A DNA stretch of 62,533 nucleotides from Sphingomonas sp. (GTDB lineage: Bacteria > Pseudomonadota > Alphaproteobacteria > Sphingomonadales > Sphingomonadaceae), in the NCBI GenBank assembly GCA_025936675.1, contig JAICSX010000011.1:1-62533 (forward strand), written 5' to 3'. Positions 27,105-35,298 of the stretch are shown here, in pieces. The notes beneath the pieces are model-generated. The model was given only the letters and a program-made list of their open reading frames with translations. It ran no database searches and was not told where the DNA came from. The translations under genes were made by a program, and so were the position numbers. Within the stretch, counting starts at the first letter, position 1. Every line of letters begins with the position of its first letter.

Positions 27105-28394
27105 TTACGCCGCGATGCCGTTGACGAATGCCTTAGCGGTCGAGGTGAAGTTCGAGATCTGCTCGGAGAAGCGGCCGAAGCCCTGCTCGACCTGGTCGAT
27201 GTCCTTGGCGACATTCTCGGTGTCGGAGCGGATCGCGGCGATGGTCGAGCTCATCGAATCGGCCGCAAGCGCGGTTTCATCGACGGCGGCAGTGATCATC
27301 GTCACCGTTTGCGCCTGCAACTCCATCGCCTCGCGGATGCGGTCGGCCGAGCTCTGAACCTCCTCGACCGTGCCCTGGATCGAGGCATTGGACTCCACCG
27401 TCTGGCGGGTCGCCTGCTGGATCGCGGTGATTTTCGCAGTGATGTCATCGGTCGCGCGAGCGGTCTGCGATGCGAGGCTCTTCACTTCCTGCGCGACGAC
27501 CGCGAATCCGCGCCCGGCGTCGCCGGCGCGTGCCGCCTCGATCGTGGCGTTGAGGGCGAGGAGGTTGGTCTGGCCCGCGATGTCGCGGATCAGGCCCAGG
27601 ATTGATTCGATCGCCTCGACATGGGCCGACAGCGCCTGGCTGACCTTCACTGCCTGGCTCGCCTGGTCCCCGGCGCGGGTCGCAACGCCTGCGGCTACTT
27701 CGACTTCCGAGCGGGCGTCTTCGATGGCACGGATCAGTCCGGCCGCAGTCTGTGCGGCTTCGCGCATCGCGACTGCCGACTGCTCGGCGGCTGCCGCGAC
27801 TTCGCTCGTCTTGCCGAGCATTCCGCGGGCAGAAGCCGCGGTCGAACGCGTACGCTCGCTCAGCGATTTCGACTGCTCGGTGCTGGCGCGCACGAGGTCT
27901 GAGACACGGCGCTCGAAATCATCGTTTTCGCGCCCGCGCTGGTCGGCGGCGTCGGCCGATTCCAGAACCGCGACCTGGGCGACGATGATGTCGGTCTCGA
28001 TGGTGCTGACACGCAGGAATGCGCTCGAGCAAGCTGCGAGCTTGTCGCTGTCACCGGCGAACTTTTCGACCATCTTTGCCATGATCCGTGCGGCGGTCTG
28101 GGTGCGGGCGGCGATATAGACCGGCACCGACATGTTCTCGGCGTAGATCTGGCGGCCATACTCGGCGATGCCCTGGACCCAGCGAGCGTCGACGCCGTGC
28201 CCGTGGACCTCGGCGTAGCGGGCGGCGCGCTCGGGGCCGAACTGCGCGAGCACTTCTTCGGCGATCAGGTCGGTGGCATTGTCGCGGAGAAGCTCGATGT
28301 CGCGCTGGAGCGACCCATCGCCATTATAGGCCGCGAGCCGTTCCTTGACCTGCTCGTCGGTGAGGCGCTGCAGCTGCCCGGTCTCGACACTCAT
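27105..28394 (-). CDS. Soluble methyl-accepting chemotaxis protein with globin-like sensor domain
   Basis: This 429-residue chemoreceptor has no transmembrane helix. Its N-terminal part (about 1-160) resembles a protoglobin/globin-coupled sensor; [21 protein letters not shown] aligns with the proximal-His block of HemAT-like proteins. The C-terminal half is a classic signalling domain with the hairpin tip [20 protein letters not shown]. HemAT-like proteins sense oxygen through haem; binding here is inferred from the one motif. ATG 28394 is preferred over upstream starts that would add a basic non-family stretch. No che genes are nearby. Confidence 0.85.
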   Translation of the reverse strand: MSVETGQLQRLTDEQVKERLAAYNGDGSLQRDIELLRDNATDLIAEEVLAQFGPERAARYAEVHGHGVDARWVQGIAEYGRQIYAENMSVPVYIAARTQTAARIMAKMVEKFAGDSDKLAACSSAFLRVSTIETDIIVAQVAVLESADAADQRGRENDDFERRVSDLVRASTEQSKSLSERTRSTAASARGMLGKTSEVAAAAEQSAVAMREAAQTAAGLIRAIEDARSEVEVAAGVATRAGDQASQAVKVSQALSAHVEAIESILGLIRDIAGQTNLLALNATIEAARAGDAGRGFAVVAQEVKSLASQTARATDDITAKITAIQQATRQTVESNASIQGTVEEVQSSADRIREAMELQAQTVTMITAAVDETALAADSMSSTIAAIRSDTENVAKDIDQVEQGFGRFSEQISNFTSTAKAFVNGIAA

Positions 28395-28531
28395 TCGTCC
28401 GCTCTCCGTAATTGGCCATCGGCCGTTCTGCAGACGCTCTTGCCTTGGAATGGTTAAGACCCGGTTAGGCGAGGCTCGGCTCGTTCGGCCGAACTTGCCT
28501 CTCAGGAGCCTCAGCCCTAAGCGGCGGGACC

Positions 28532-28927
28532 ATGGCAAATGCTCAATCGCGCCCGCTCTCGCCGCACCTCACGGTTTGGCGATGGGGCCCACACATGGTC
28601 GTCTCGATCCTCCATCGCGCCACCGGAATCGCGCTCTCCTTCGCCGGTCTCGCGATCCTCACCTGGTGGCTGTTCGCGCTGTCGAGCGGTACGGACGCTT
28701 ATGCGACATTTGCAAAGGATGCGCAGAGCCCGGTTGGCCTGATCGTCCTCATCGGCATCACATGGAGCTTCTTTCAGCATTTGCTCTCGGGGATCCGTCA
28801 CTTGGTGATGGACACGGGCGCGGGTTTCGAACTCGGCATCAACAAGACCTTCGCGATCCTGACGATCGTCGGTTCGATCGTTCTGACCGCCGCCCTCTGG
28901 GTCTATCTGCTGGGAGTGGTGAAATGA
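28532..28927 (+). CDS. sdhC: Succinate dehydrogenase cytochrome b556 subunit
   Basis: SdhC anchors succinate dehydrogenase (complex II) and binds haem b and quinone. The 131-residue protein begins [19 protein letters not shown], has the signature [13 protein letters not shown] and three helices, and the conserved haem-ligand His in [14 protein letters not shown]. Its stop overlaps sdhD by four bases. Confidence 0.95.
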   Translation: MANAQSRPLSPHLTVWRWGPHMVVSILHRATGIALSFAGLAILTWWLFALSSGTDAYATFAKDAQSPVGLIVLIGITWSFFQHLLSGIRHLVMDTGAGFELGINKTFAILTIVGSIVLTAALWVYLLGVVK

Positions 28928-29319
28928 GCCTGGGCGACAGCGCGACGCCGCTTGGGAAGGTCCGCGGCCTCGGCTCGGCGCGCGAGGGCGGCGAGCATTG
29001 GATCACCGAGCGCGTGACCAGCATCGCGCTGCTCCTCCTCGGCATCTGGCTCATCGCTTCGCTCCTGCTGCTGCCGAAGCTCGATCAGCGGACGCTCGTT
29101 GAATGGCTCCATGCACCGAGCGGATTCATTCCGATGGCCCTGCTGGTCATCGTCGGGTTCCGTCACGCGCTCGACGGCGTGAAGGTCGCCGTCGACGATT
29201 ACGTGCACGAGCCCGGCACGAACTTCGTCATCAACACCTTGCTCCTGTTTCTCGCTATAGCGGGCGCGGCGATCGCGTTGTTCGCGCTCGCTCGGATTGC
29301 CTTCGGAGTTGCGGGGTGA
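28924..29319 (+). CDS. sdhD: Succinate dehydrogenase hydrophobic anchor subunit
   Basis: SdhD pairs with SdhC in the membrane anchor. The 131-residue product starts [20 protein letters not shown], contains [18 protein letters not shown] and three helices, and keeps the His-rich [18 protein letters not shown] loop. Overlaps at both ends (ATGA, GTGA) show coupled translation in sdhC-sdhD-sdhA. Confidence 0.93.
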   Translation: MSLGDSATPLGKVRGLGSAREGGEHWITERVTSIALLLLGIWLIASLLLLPKLDQRTLVEWLHAPSGFIPMALLVIVGFRHALDGVKVAVDDYVHEPGTNFVINTLLLFLAIAGAAIALFALARIAFGVAG

Positions 29320-31115
29320 GCGCTTACCAGATCGTCGATCATACCTATGATGTCGTCGTCGTCGGTGCGGGAGGCGCGGGCCTCCGGGCGACCATGGGCG
29401 CGGCTGGCGCGGGGCTGAAGACCGCCTGCGTCACCAAGGTCTTCCCCACGCGAAGCCATACCGTCGCCGCGCAGGGCGGGATCGCAGCAAGCCTCGGAAA
29501 CATGGGGCCAGATCATTGGACTTGGCACATGTACGACACCGTCAAGGGTTCCGACTGGCTCGGCGACCAGGACGCAATCGAATATCTGACCCGCGAAGCG
29601 CCCGCCGCCGTCATCGAGCTTGAGCATGCCGGCATGCCGTTCAGCCGAACCGCCGACGGGCGCATCTACCAGCGCGCATTCGGCGGGATGACCCAGGACA
29701 TGGGCGAGGGGCCACCGGCGCAGCGCACTTGCGCGGCCGCTGACCGCACCGGTCATGCGATGCTCCACACGCTCTATCAGCAGAGCCTCAAGTACGACGC
29801 CGACTTCTTCGTCGAATATTTCGCGATCGACCTCATCATGCAGGACGGTGTCTGTCGTGGTGTCGTCGCGCTATGCCTCGACGACGGATCGATCCACCGC
29901 TTCCGTGCGCAGGCTGTGGTGCTCGCGACCGGAGGCTACGGCCGGATTTATTATACGGCGACGTCGGCGCACACCTGCACCGGTGACGGCAATGCGATGG
30001 TGCTTCGCGCCGGCTTGCCGCTTCAGGACATGGAGTTCGTGCAGTTCCATCCGACCGGAATTTACGGCGCCGGCGTCCTGATCACCGAAGGCGCGCGCGG
30101 CGAAGGCGGCTATCTCACCAACAGCGAGGGGGAGCGCTTCATGGAGCGCTATGCGCCGCACGCGAAGGACCTCGCCAGCCGCGATGTCGTCTCCCGCGCC
30201 GAGGCGATGGAGATCCGCGAAGGCCGCGGCGTCGGCGAGCACAAGGACCATATCTTCCTTCATCTCGACCATATCGATCCGAAGATCCTTGCCGAGCGGC
30301 TGCCGGGCATCACCGAGACCGCGAAGACCTTCGCTGGCGTGGACCTCACGCGCCAGCCGATCCCGGTGGCGCCGACCGTCCATTATACTATGGGGGGAAT
30401 CCCGACGAACTATCATGGCGAGGTGGTTGCTCCGAAGGACGGCAATCCCGACGCGGTGGTGCCGGGCCTCTTCGCCGTCGGCGAAGCGGCGTGCGTCAGC
30501 GTCCATGGCGCGAACCGTCTCGGCTCCAACAGCCTCATCGACTTGGTCGTGTTCGGCCGGGCGACTGGTTTAAAGCTCGCGGAAATCCTCAAGGCCAATG
30601 CGTTGCAGGACGAGCTTCCCAAGGACGCCGCCGAGCTCGCGCTGACGAGGCTTGACAAGTTCCGCCATGCTGAGGGCGGGAGCCCGACGGCCGAGATCCG
30701 GCTCGACATGCAGCGGACGATGCAGTCCGATTGCGCCGTCTTCCGGACCGATCGGACGCTGGCCGAAGGCGTGGCCAAGATCGACAAGGTCTACCACCGG
30801 ATGACCGACGTTCACGTCACCGATCGCAGCCTGATTTGGAACAGCGATCTCGTCGAGACTCTGGAACTCGATAACCTCCTCGCCCAGGCGGTGGTCACGA
30901 TGCATTGCGCCGACAACCGCAAGGAGAGCCGCGGCGCGCACATGCAGGAGGATTATCCCAAGCGCGACGACAAAAACTGGATGAAGCATACCATTGCGTG
31001 GTTCGACGGCTGGGGTGGCAACGGCGGCTCGGTGAAGATCGATTACCGTCCAGTCCACGAGTTCACGCTCACCAACGAAGTCCAGTATATCAAGCCCAAG
31101 GCTCGGGTTTATTGA
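29316..31115 (+). CDS. sdhA: Succinate dehydrogenase flavoprotein subunit
   Basis: SdhA oxidises succinate to fumarate and holds covalent FAD. The 599-residue protein has the FAD-binding [18 protein letters not shown], the histidyl-FAD block [11 protein letters not shown], the HPTGIYGAG substrate loop, and the C-terminal [15 protein letters not shown] and [12 protein letters not shown] blocks. GTG 29316 overlaps the sdhD stop. The expected sdhB gene does not follow. Confidence 0.97.
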   Translation: MSAYQIVDHTYDVVVVGAGGAGLRATMGAAGAGLKTACVTKVFPTRSHTVAAQGGIAASLGNMGPDHWTWHMYDTVKGSDWLGDQDAIEYLTREAPAAVIELEHAGMPFSRTADGRIYQRAFGGMTQDMGEGPPAQRTCAAADRTGHAMLHTLYQQSLKYDADFFVEYFAIDLIMQDGVCRGVVALCLDDGSIHRFRAQAVVLATGGYGRIYYTATSAHTCTGDGNAMVLRAGLPLQDMEFVQFHPTGIYGAGVLITEGARGEGGYLTNSEGERFMERYAPHAKDLASRDVVSRAEAMEIREGRGVGEHKDHIFLHLDHIDPKILAERLPGITETAKTFAGVDLTRQPIPVAPTVHYTMGGIPTNYHGEVVAPKDGNPDAVVPGLFAVGEAACVSVHGANRLGSNSLIDLVVFGRATGLKLAEILKANALQDELPKDAAELALTRLDKFRHAEGGSPTAEIRLDMQRTMQSDCAVFRTDRTLAEGVAKIDKVYHRMTDVHVTDRSLIWNSDLVETLELDNLLAQAVVTMHCADNRKESRGAHMQEDYPKRDDKNWMKHTIAWFDGWGGNGGSVKIDYRPVHEFTLTNEVQYIKPKARVY

Positions 31116-31175
31116 TTGTCGGCTTGCTGACATTTCCCAGTGAATTGAAGCGCTGGAAGTGGTACGAGGCACGAC

Positions 31176-31478
31176 GTGCCTTGGGCTTTGATATCGCTTC
31201 TCTTGGCGGTTGATCCCACGAACCCGCCAGCGCCTCCCCAGCAATCGGGAGTGTCTTTCCCGACTGCAAAGGCTGTTGACGCGGTCCAGGCGTGCCTGAC
31301 CGACAAGTTGGCCGAGGTCGGCGAGGTTGCCGCAATGGAGCCGGATCGAGGTTCGATCATCCTTTTGATCCGCGGCAATCCCGAAGGTCCGATGGTGATC
31401 GAGCTCGCGCCGGCGTCGGTGAAGGTGACGACCAAATTCATCACCGGTACGCGGGAGATTATCAAAGGCTGTATCTGA
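31176..31478 (+). CDS. Hypothetical exported 100-residue protein after sdhA
   Basis: The product begins MPWALISLLLAVDPTNPPAP, a short hydrophobic N-terminus followed by Pro. A small alpha/beta domain with VDAVQACLTDKLAEVGEV and two Cys (the second near the C-terminus, KGCI) follows, possibly forming a disulphide. It lies 60 bases after sdhA, in the position where sdhB is often found. I do not recognise the family. Confidence 0.6.
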   Translation: MPWALISLLLAVDPTNPPAPPQQSGVSFPTAKAVDAVQACLTDKLAEVGEVAAMEPDRGSIILLIRGNPEGPMVIELAPASVKVTTKFITGTREIIKGCI

Positions 31479-31494
31479 TCCCGGCGCTTGCCTT

Positions 31495-32016
31495 TTAAAC
31501 TTCTCGAAGAGAAGCCGAGTAGCTCGCAGCTTTCTCGGCATAATGCGCCGCTGACGCTCTGAGCAGCTTCCGCTCCTCGTCGGTCAATTGTCGAACCACC
31601 CGCGCGGGCGATCCGATGATCAGACTGCCCGATTCGAACCTCTTCCCTTCGGTGATCAGGGCCCCGGCGCCCACGATGCATTCAGGTTCGATCACCGCCG
31701 CGTTCAGGAGGCGCGCGCCCATCCCGATCAGGCAATCGTCCGAAATGGTGCAGCCGTGGAGGATCGCTTGATGGCCGACCGTCACGCGCGCGCCAATCGT
31801 CAGCGGAAATCCGGCGTCGCTGTGTCCGATCGCTCCGTCCTGGAAGTTGGTCTCCTCGCCGAGGATCAGCGGCGTGTTGTCGCCGCGCAGCACCGCGCCG
31901 AACCACACACTTGCGCGCGCGCCCAATCGCACGTCGCCGATCAGGTCTGCCGAGGGTGCAGCCCAGGACCCTTCGCCAAGGCGCGGACTCATGACACCGA
32001 GGCTGTAAAGCGCCAT
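31495..32016 (-). CDS. Gamma-carbonic anhydrase family protein
   Basis: This 173-residue left-handed beta-helix protein has hexapeptide repeats and the zinc-binding His pattern in IGHSDAGFPLTIGARVTVGHQAILHGC (abridged here to its key His residues: one in IGHSD, two in VGHQAILHGC). Members reversibly hydrate CO2 or are related acyltransferase-like proteins of unknown activity. It works as a homotrimer in characterised relatives. It stands alone, divergent from the protease gene. Confidence 0.9.
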   Translation of the reverse strand: MALYSLGVMSPRLGEGSWAAPSADLIGDVRLGARASVWFGAVLRGDNTPLILGEETNFQDGAIGHSDAGFPLTIGARVTVGHQAILHGCTISDDCLIGMGARLLNAAVIEPECIVGAGALITEGKRFESGSLIIGSPARVVRQLTDEERKLLRASAAHYAEKAASYSASLREV

Positions 32017-32106
32017 CGTCGAACGCTAACGCAAGCGATCTCCCGCGTCGATTGGCCCAGAGTGCCCAGCAGCGGTATGAAGGGCTGTCGGGGAGGGGAA
32101 ACCCAA

Positions 32107-32985
32107 ATGCGGATCACTTCGGCGATTACACTCGGCCTTGCCGCATTCGCGTTTCCCGTGGCTGCGCAGGTCCCCCAACCAGCGCAGTCCGCCCTCACCT
32201 ACGGGACGCCTTGGCAGGCGGAAATCTACAGCGGCTATGCCTACTCCCCGGCGGACTTGAAGGGGCATCCGCAGTGGGACGCGGCGCACCGGTGCGGTGG
32301 ATCATACATCGCTCCGCATTGGGTGCTGACGGCCGCGCACTGCTTCTACGGAAAGGGCGATTACCTCGAGAAGGTTGGGCCATGGAAGGAAAACCACTGG
32401 CGCATCCGCCTTGGCGCACGCGACCTTCCGTCGGGCGAAGGCGTGACCTTCCTGATCGACCGGGTCGTCATCCATCCCGGCTTCGTCCATGCGACCTTTT
32501 CGAACGATGTAGCGCTTGCGCACTTCATCGCCGACGACGAGACTCGCAGAGGCTCGGCGAACAAGGCCTGGCACGTCGCGCCAATCCGGCTGAACGGCGC
32601 CGCCGACGGAGACCAGGCACTTGCGCTGGGTGAGCCCGTCACCGTCAGCGGATGGGGAAAGACCAGCGACGACGAGAATGCGCCTACCAATCCGGAACTC
32701 GATTCGGTGACGGTCCACGCCGTCGAATGCGATTGGGACCCCGTCTACAAAGGCAGGACGAGCGGCGACAATCTATGCGCCTTCGGTAAGGGCAGGGACG
32801 CGTGCCACGGCGATAGCGGCGGGCCCCTGGTGCGCGCCGTTGGCACTCCGGTACTCGTCGGGATCGTGAGCTGGGGCGAAGGCTGCGGCGTGCACCCGGG
32901 CGTGTACGTCCGGGTCGACCGCGATCACTATCTCGACTGGATCAAGGCCACCATCGCGGCCGATCGCGCTGCGAAGCCAGACTAG
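32107..32985 (+). CDS. Secreted S1-family serine protease with a trypsin-type specificity pocket
   Basis: This 292-residue protein has a signal peptide (MRITSAITLGLAAFAFPVAA). The chymotrypsin-fold catalytic residues are His in WVLTAAHCFYG, Asp in NDVALAHF and Ser in CHGDSGGPLV. Asp six residues before the Ser (GRDACHGDSG) and the Gly residues in SWGEGCG and HPGVYVRV form the S1 pocket of trypsin, so cleavage after Arg or Lys is predicted. ATG 32107 is chosen because it creates the signal peptide. It converges on the gene for an Arg-ended repeat peptide with a 4-base overlap. Confidence 0.93.
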   Translation: MRITSAITLGLAAFAFPVAAQVPQPAQSALTYGTPWQAEIYSGYAYSPADLKGHPQWDAAHRCGGSYIAPHWVLTAAHCFYGKGDYLEKVGPWKENHWRIRLGARDLPSGEGVTFLIDRVVIHPGFVHATFSNDVALAHFIADDETRRGSANKAWHVAPIRLNGAADGDQALALGEPVTVSGWGKTSDDENAPTNPELDSVTVHAVECDWDPVYKGRTSGDNLCAFGKGRDACHGDSGGPLVRAVGTPVLVGIVSWGEGCGVHPGVYVRVDRDHYLDWIKATIAADRAAKPD

Positions 32986-33194
32986 CGTCCGTCGCCGCTA
33001 CTGCGTCCGTCGCCGCTGCTCCGGCCATCACCACTGCTGCGCCCGTCACCGCTGCTCCGGCCATCGCCACTGCTGCGACCATCGCCGCTGCTGATTTCGG
33101 AAGAACTTCCCAGCTCATCCTTCAGTTCGCTGAGATCGTCAGCGCCTAGCACCTGGTTGGATTCGTCGGTAACTGGCTTACCCCCGGTGATCAT
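32982..33194 (-). CDS. Repeat peptide: acidic leader followed by six SSGDGR units
   Basis: This 70-residue protein starts at ATG 33194 with MITGGKPVTDESNQVLGADD, continues through an acidic helical segment (LSELKDELG) and SSSEI, and ends in six tandem SSGDGR hexapeptides. Gly, Asp, Ser and Arg codons vary between the six 18-base units, but no unit changes an amino acid, which indicates selection on the peptide. The layout (acidic leader, repeated core) resembles precursors of modified peptides, but no modification enzyme is adjacent. No signal peptide is seen. It lies 68 bases downstream of the TIR/TPR gene on the same strand and overlaps the trypsin-like protease end to end. I recognise no family. 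Confidence 0.75.
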   Translation of the reverse strand: MITGGKPVTDESNQVLGADDLSELKDELGSSSEISSGDGRSSGDGRSSGDGRSSGDGRSSGDGRSSGDGR

Positions 33195-33262
33195 TGGATT
33201 TCTCCTTCCGAGCAATCGCCGCAGATAATCTCATGGAATCGTGCCGCGCGATAGGTTTTCGC

Positions 33263-35176
33263 TCAGCTCGCATCTAAGTCATTGACCAAGCGCGTGAATC
33301 TCGCATCGTGGCGGAGCGGGTCGAGCATTACGTCGGTGGGTGCATAGGTCAGTCCCGAATCGCCCACCTGGCGCGCGCGGGCGAGCTTCTGCAGTGAATC
33401 GTCGAGGCGGCCCCATTGCGCGAGCACTTCGGCCTGCTGGTAAACCGCCGAATCGCCAACCTGCGACTGCAGGTCGGCAAAGGCCTTTTCCGCCGCCGCA
33501 CGGTTGCCGGCTCGATTCTGTGCAATTGCGAGGCCGGTCAGGCGGAACTGCGCTTCGGGCTCGGCCTCGAACTCCCTGAGCGCATCGGCGGTCTTGCCCA
33601 TGCACAGTAGGCAATTTCCGACGAGGGAGTGAGCGAAGTTCATGGTCGGGTTGAGCTGCAGGGCGTGCCGAAGCGGCGGTAATGCATCGGCATAGCGCCT
33701 GGCGGCGTAGGCGACCGAACCCTGGGCGCGATAGGCGCGCGCGTTGAGCGGGTCGAGCAGCACCGCTCGATCTACCGCCGATTTCGCTTCGGCCGGCCGG
33801 CCCGCTCGCGAGCAATAAAGCGCGTAGAGGAGGGCGATGTCCGCGTTGCCGTAACCCAGTCGATAGGCTTGCTGGTAGGAGGGCCATGCGCCGCGGATGT
33901 CGAGCTTTCCCGCGAAGGTCGCATAGGCGAGCGCGAGATGACCTTCAGCAAGGTCGGGTGCGAGCTCGATGGCGCGATGCGCGGATGCGATCGCCTGCGA
34001 ATAGTACGGTTGGATCTCGTCGGCCGTCGCATGCTCGCTCGCCATGATCGAATATGACCGCGACAGCGCGGCATGAGCGAGCGCGAAATTCGAATCTTCG
34101 GCGACCGCTGTTTGGAAGTGCGCCACGGCAGCCCGGTCGCTGGCCTCGTCCCAGGCAACGTTGAACAACGCCCGTCCCTGCAGGTAATTTTCATAAGCTT
34201 GGACGTTTTTCGTCCCGCCCGGCGCCGGCTCCGCGGTCTCGACCTGCACCGACATCGCCTCGGCCACCATTCGCGCAATCTCGCTTTGCACTGCGAAGAT
34301 GTCGGTGAGCTTACGGTCGACGCTTTGCGACCAGCGCGAGAAACCGGTTCGGCCATCCACGAGGTCGGCAGCGATCCGCACGGTGTCGGCGGCGCGCTGC
34401 ACCGAGCCCGAGAGCAGGAAGCCGACACCCAGATCCGCGGCGATCTTTTTAGGGCTGGCGTCTTCCTGCGCTTTCTCGGACGAGGTACCCGCCAAGACCT
34501 GGAGAGCGGCGATACGCGTCAGGGCTGTCCGCACCTCGTCGGTGAGCCCATCGGCGAAATAGTCCTGAGAACGGTCGCCGCTGAGGTTGCGGAACGGGAG
34601 CACCGCGATGCTGAGCGGCTCATGTCCTCCGAGCAGGCCGCGATCCCACGCCAGCCATGATCCGCCACAGACGAGCGCGAGCGCAGCGGCTCCCCCGCCC
34701 AAGATCACGCCGCGTCTTGTCGCTGCCGGGCCCGCCGAGGTAGGGTGATCGGGCACCTGACCGGCCGCAGTCGCAACCGCACGCTCAATTGCGAGGAACT
34801 GTGGAGAATTGCGCCGCCCGTGCCAGCTGGACACATCGATGACCTGATATTGGCGAAAGCCGAGCGGCGGCTGGGTGCCGTCGATCGACAGGGGGATCAG
34901 GCGGTGCCGCTCACGGCCCTGAGCTGCTTCGTCCTTTACCCAGTCGGATTCGACCGACGTCTTCGACCATAGGACGAGCACCGCGTCAGCTCGCTCGAGC
35001 GCCTCGGCGATCGACCGACCGAAGGCAGCGCCGCCTTCGATCAGCGCATCCCACCAAATCGTGTAACCTGCTTTTTCGAGCGCGGAAGCCAGGCGGCGCG
35101 CGAACGCTTCGTCCGCACGTGCGTAGCTCAGGAACAGCGTTGCTGTACTTGCGGTTGCAACCGCCTTTTCGGCCAT
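33263..35176 (-). CDS. TIR domain / TolB-N / TPR protein
   Basis: The 637-residue protein has an N-terminal TIR domain (about 12-140: ATLFLSYARADEAFARRLA and LWSKTSVESDWVKDEAAQG, with the Glu expected in TIR NADases). One membrane helix near 165-180 (VILGGGAAALALVCGGSWLAW) follows, then a TolB N-terminal-like domain (LSIAVLPFRNLSGDRSQDYF, about 190-330) and a C-terminal array of TPR repeats. This architecture recurs in proteobacteria as a signalling or regulatory protein, and TIR may be enzymatic or scaffolding. It could sense peptides or partners through the TPRs; the role is unknown. It may be co-transcribed with the repeat peptide. Confidence 0.85.
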   Translation of the reverse strand: MAEKAVATASTATLFLSYARADEAFARRLASALEKAGYTIWWDALIEGGAAFGRSIAEALERADAVLVLWSKTSVESDWVKDEAAQGRERHRLIPLSIDGTQPPLGFRQYQVIDVSSWHGRRNSPQFLAIERAVATAAGQVPDHPTSAGPAATRRGVILGGGAAALALVCGGSWLAWDRGLLGGHEPLSIAVLPFRNLSGDRSQDYFADGLTDEVRTALTRIAALQVLAGTSSEKAQEDASPKKIAADLGVGFLLSGSVQRAADTVRIAADLVDGRTGFSRWSQSVDRKLTDIFAVQSEIARMVAEAMSVQVETAEPAPGGTKNVQAYENYLQGRALFNVAWDEASDRAAVAHFQTAVAEDSNFALAHAALSRSYSIMASEHATADEIQPYYSQAIASAHRAIELAPDLAEGHLALAYATFAGKLDIRGAWPSYQQAYRLGYGNADIALLYALYCSRAGRPAEAKSAVDRAVLLDPLNARAYRAQGSVAYAARRYADALPPLRHALQLNPTMNFAHSLVGNCLLCMGKTADALREFEAEPEAQFRLTGLAIAQNRAGNRAAAEKAFADLQSQVGDSAVYQQAEVLAQWGRLDDSLQKLARARQVGDSGLTYAPTDVMLDPLRHDARFTRLVNDLDAS

Positions 35177-35235
35177 CAGCTCCGCCCCCGGGGATTTCCC
35201 GGCGAAGCTAACCGAAATCAGCCGCTTGCGGCAGT

Positions 35236-35276
35236 CGAAAACAAAAGGCCGGACAGGATCGCTCCCGCCCGGCCTG
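35236..35276 (-). terminator. Rho-independent terminator of the TonB receptor gene
   Basis: On the minus strand, AGGCCGG and CCGGCCT (35269-35275 and 35246-35252) form a 7-bp stem with a 16-base loop, followed by TTTTGTTTTC (35237-35245 region). This is a standard intrinsic terminator just after the receptor stop at 35299. Confidence 0.82.
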
Positions 35277-35298
35277 AGTGGGTCTTCAAGAAATCGAA

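Noticed and set aside
32985..33092. CRISPR or satellite DNA interpretation of the repeat
   Set aside because: There are no unique spacers, the units are in frame without gaps, and variation is only at silent sites, so a coding repeat fits better.
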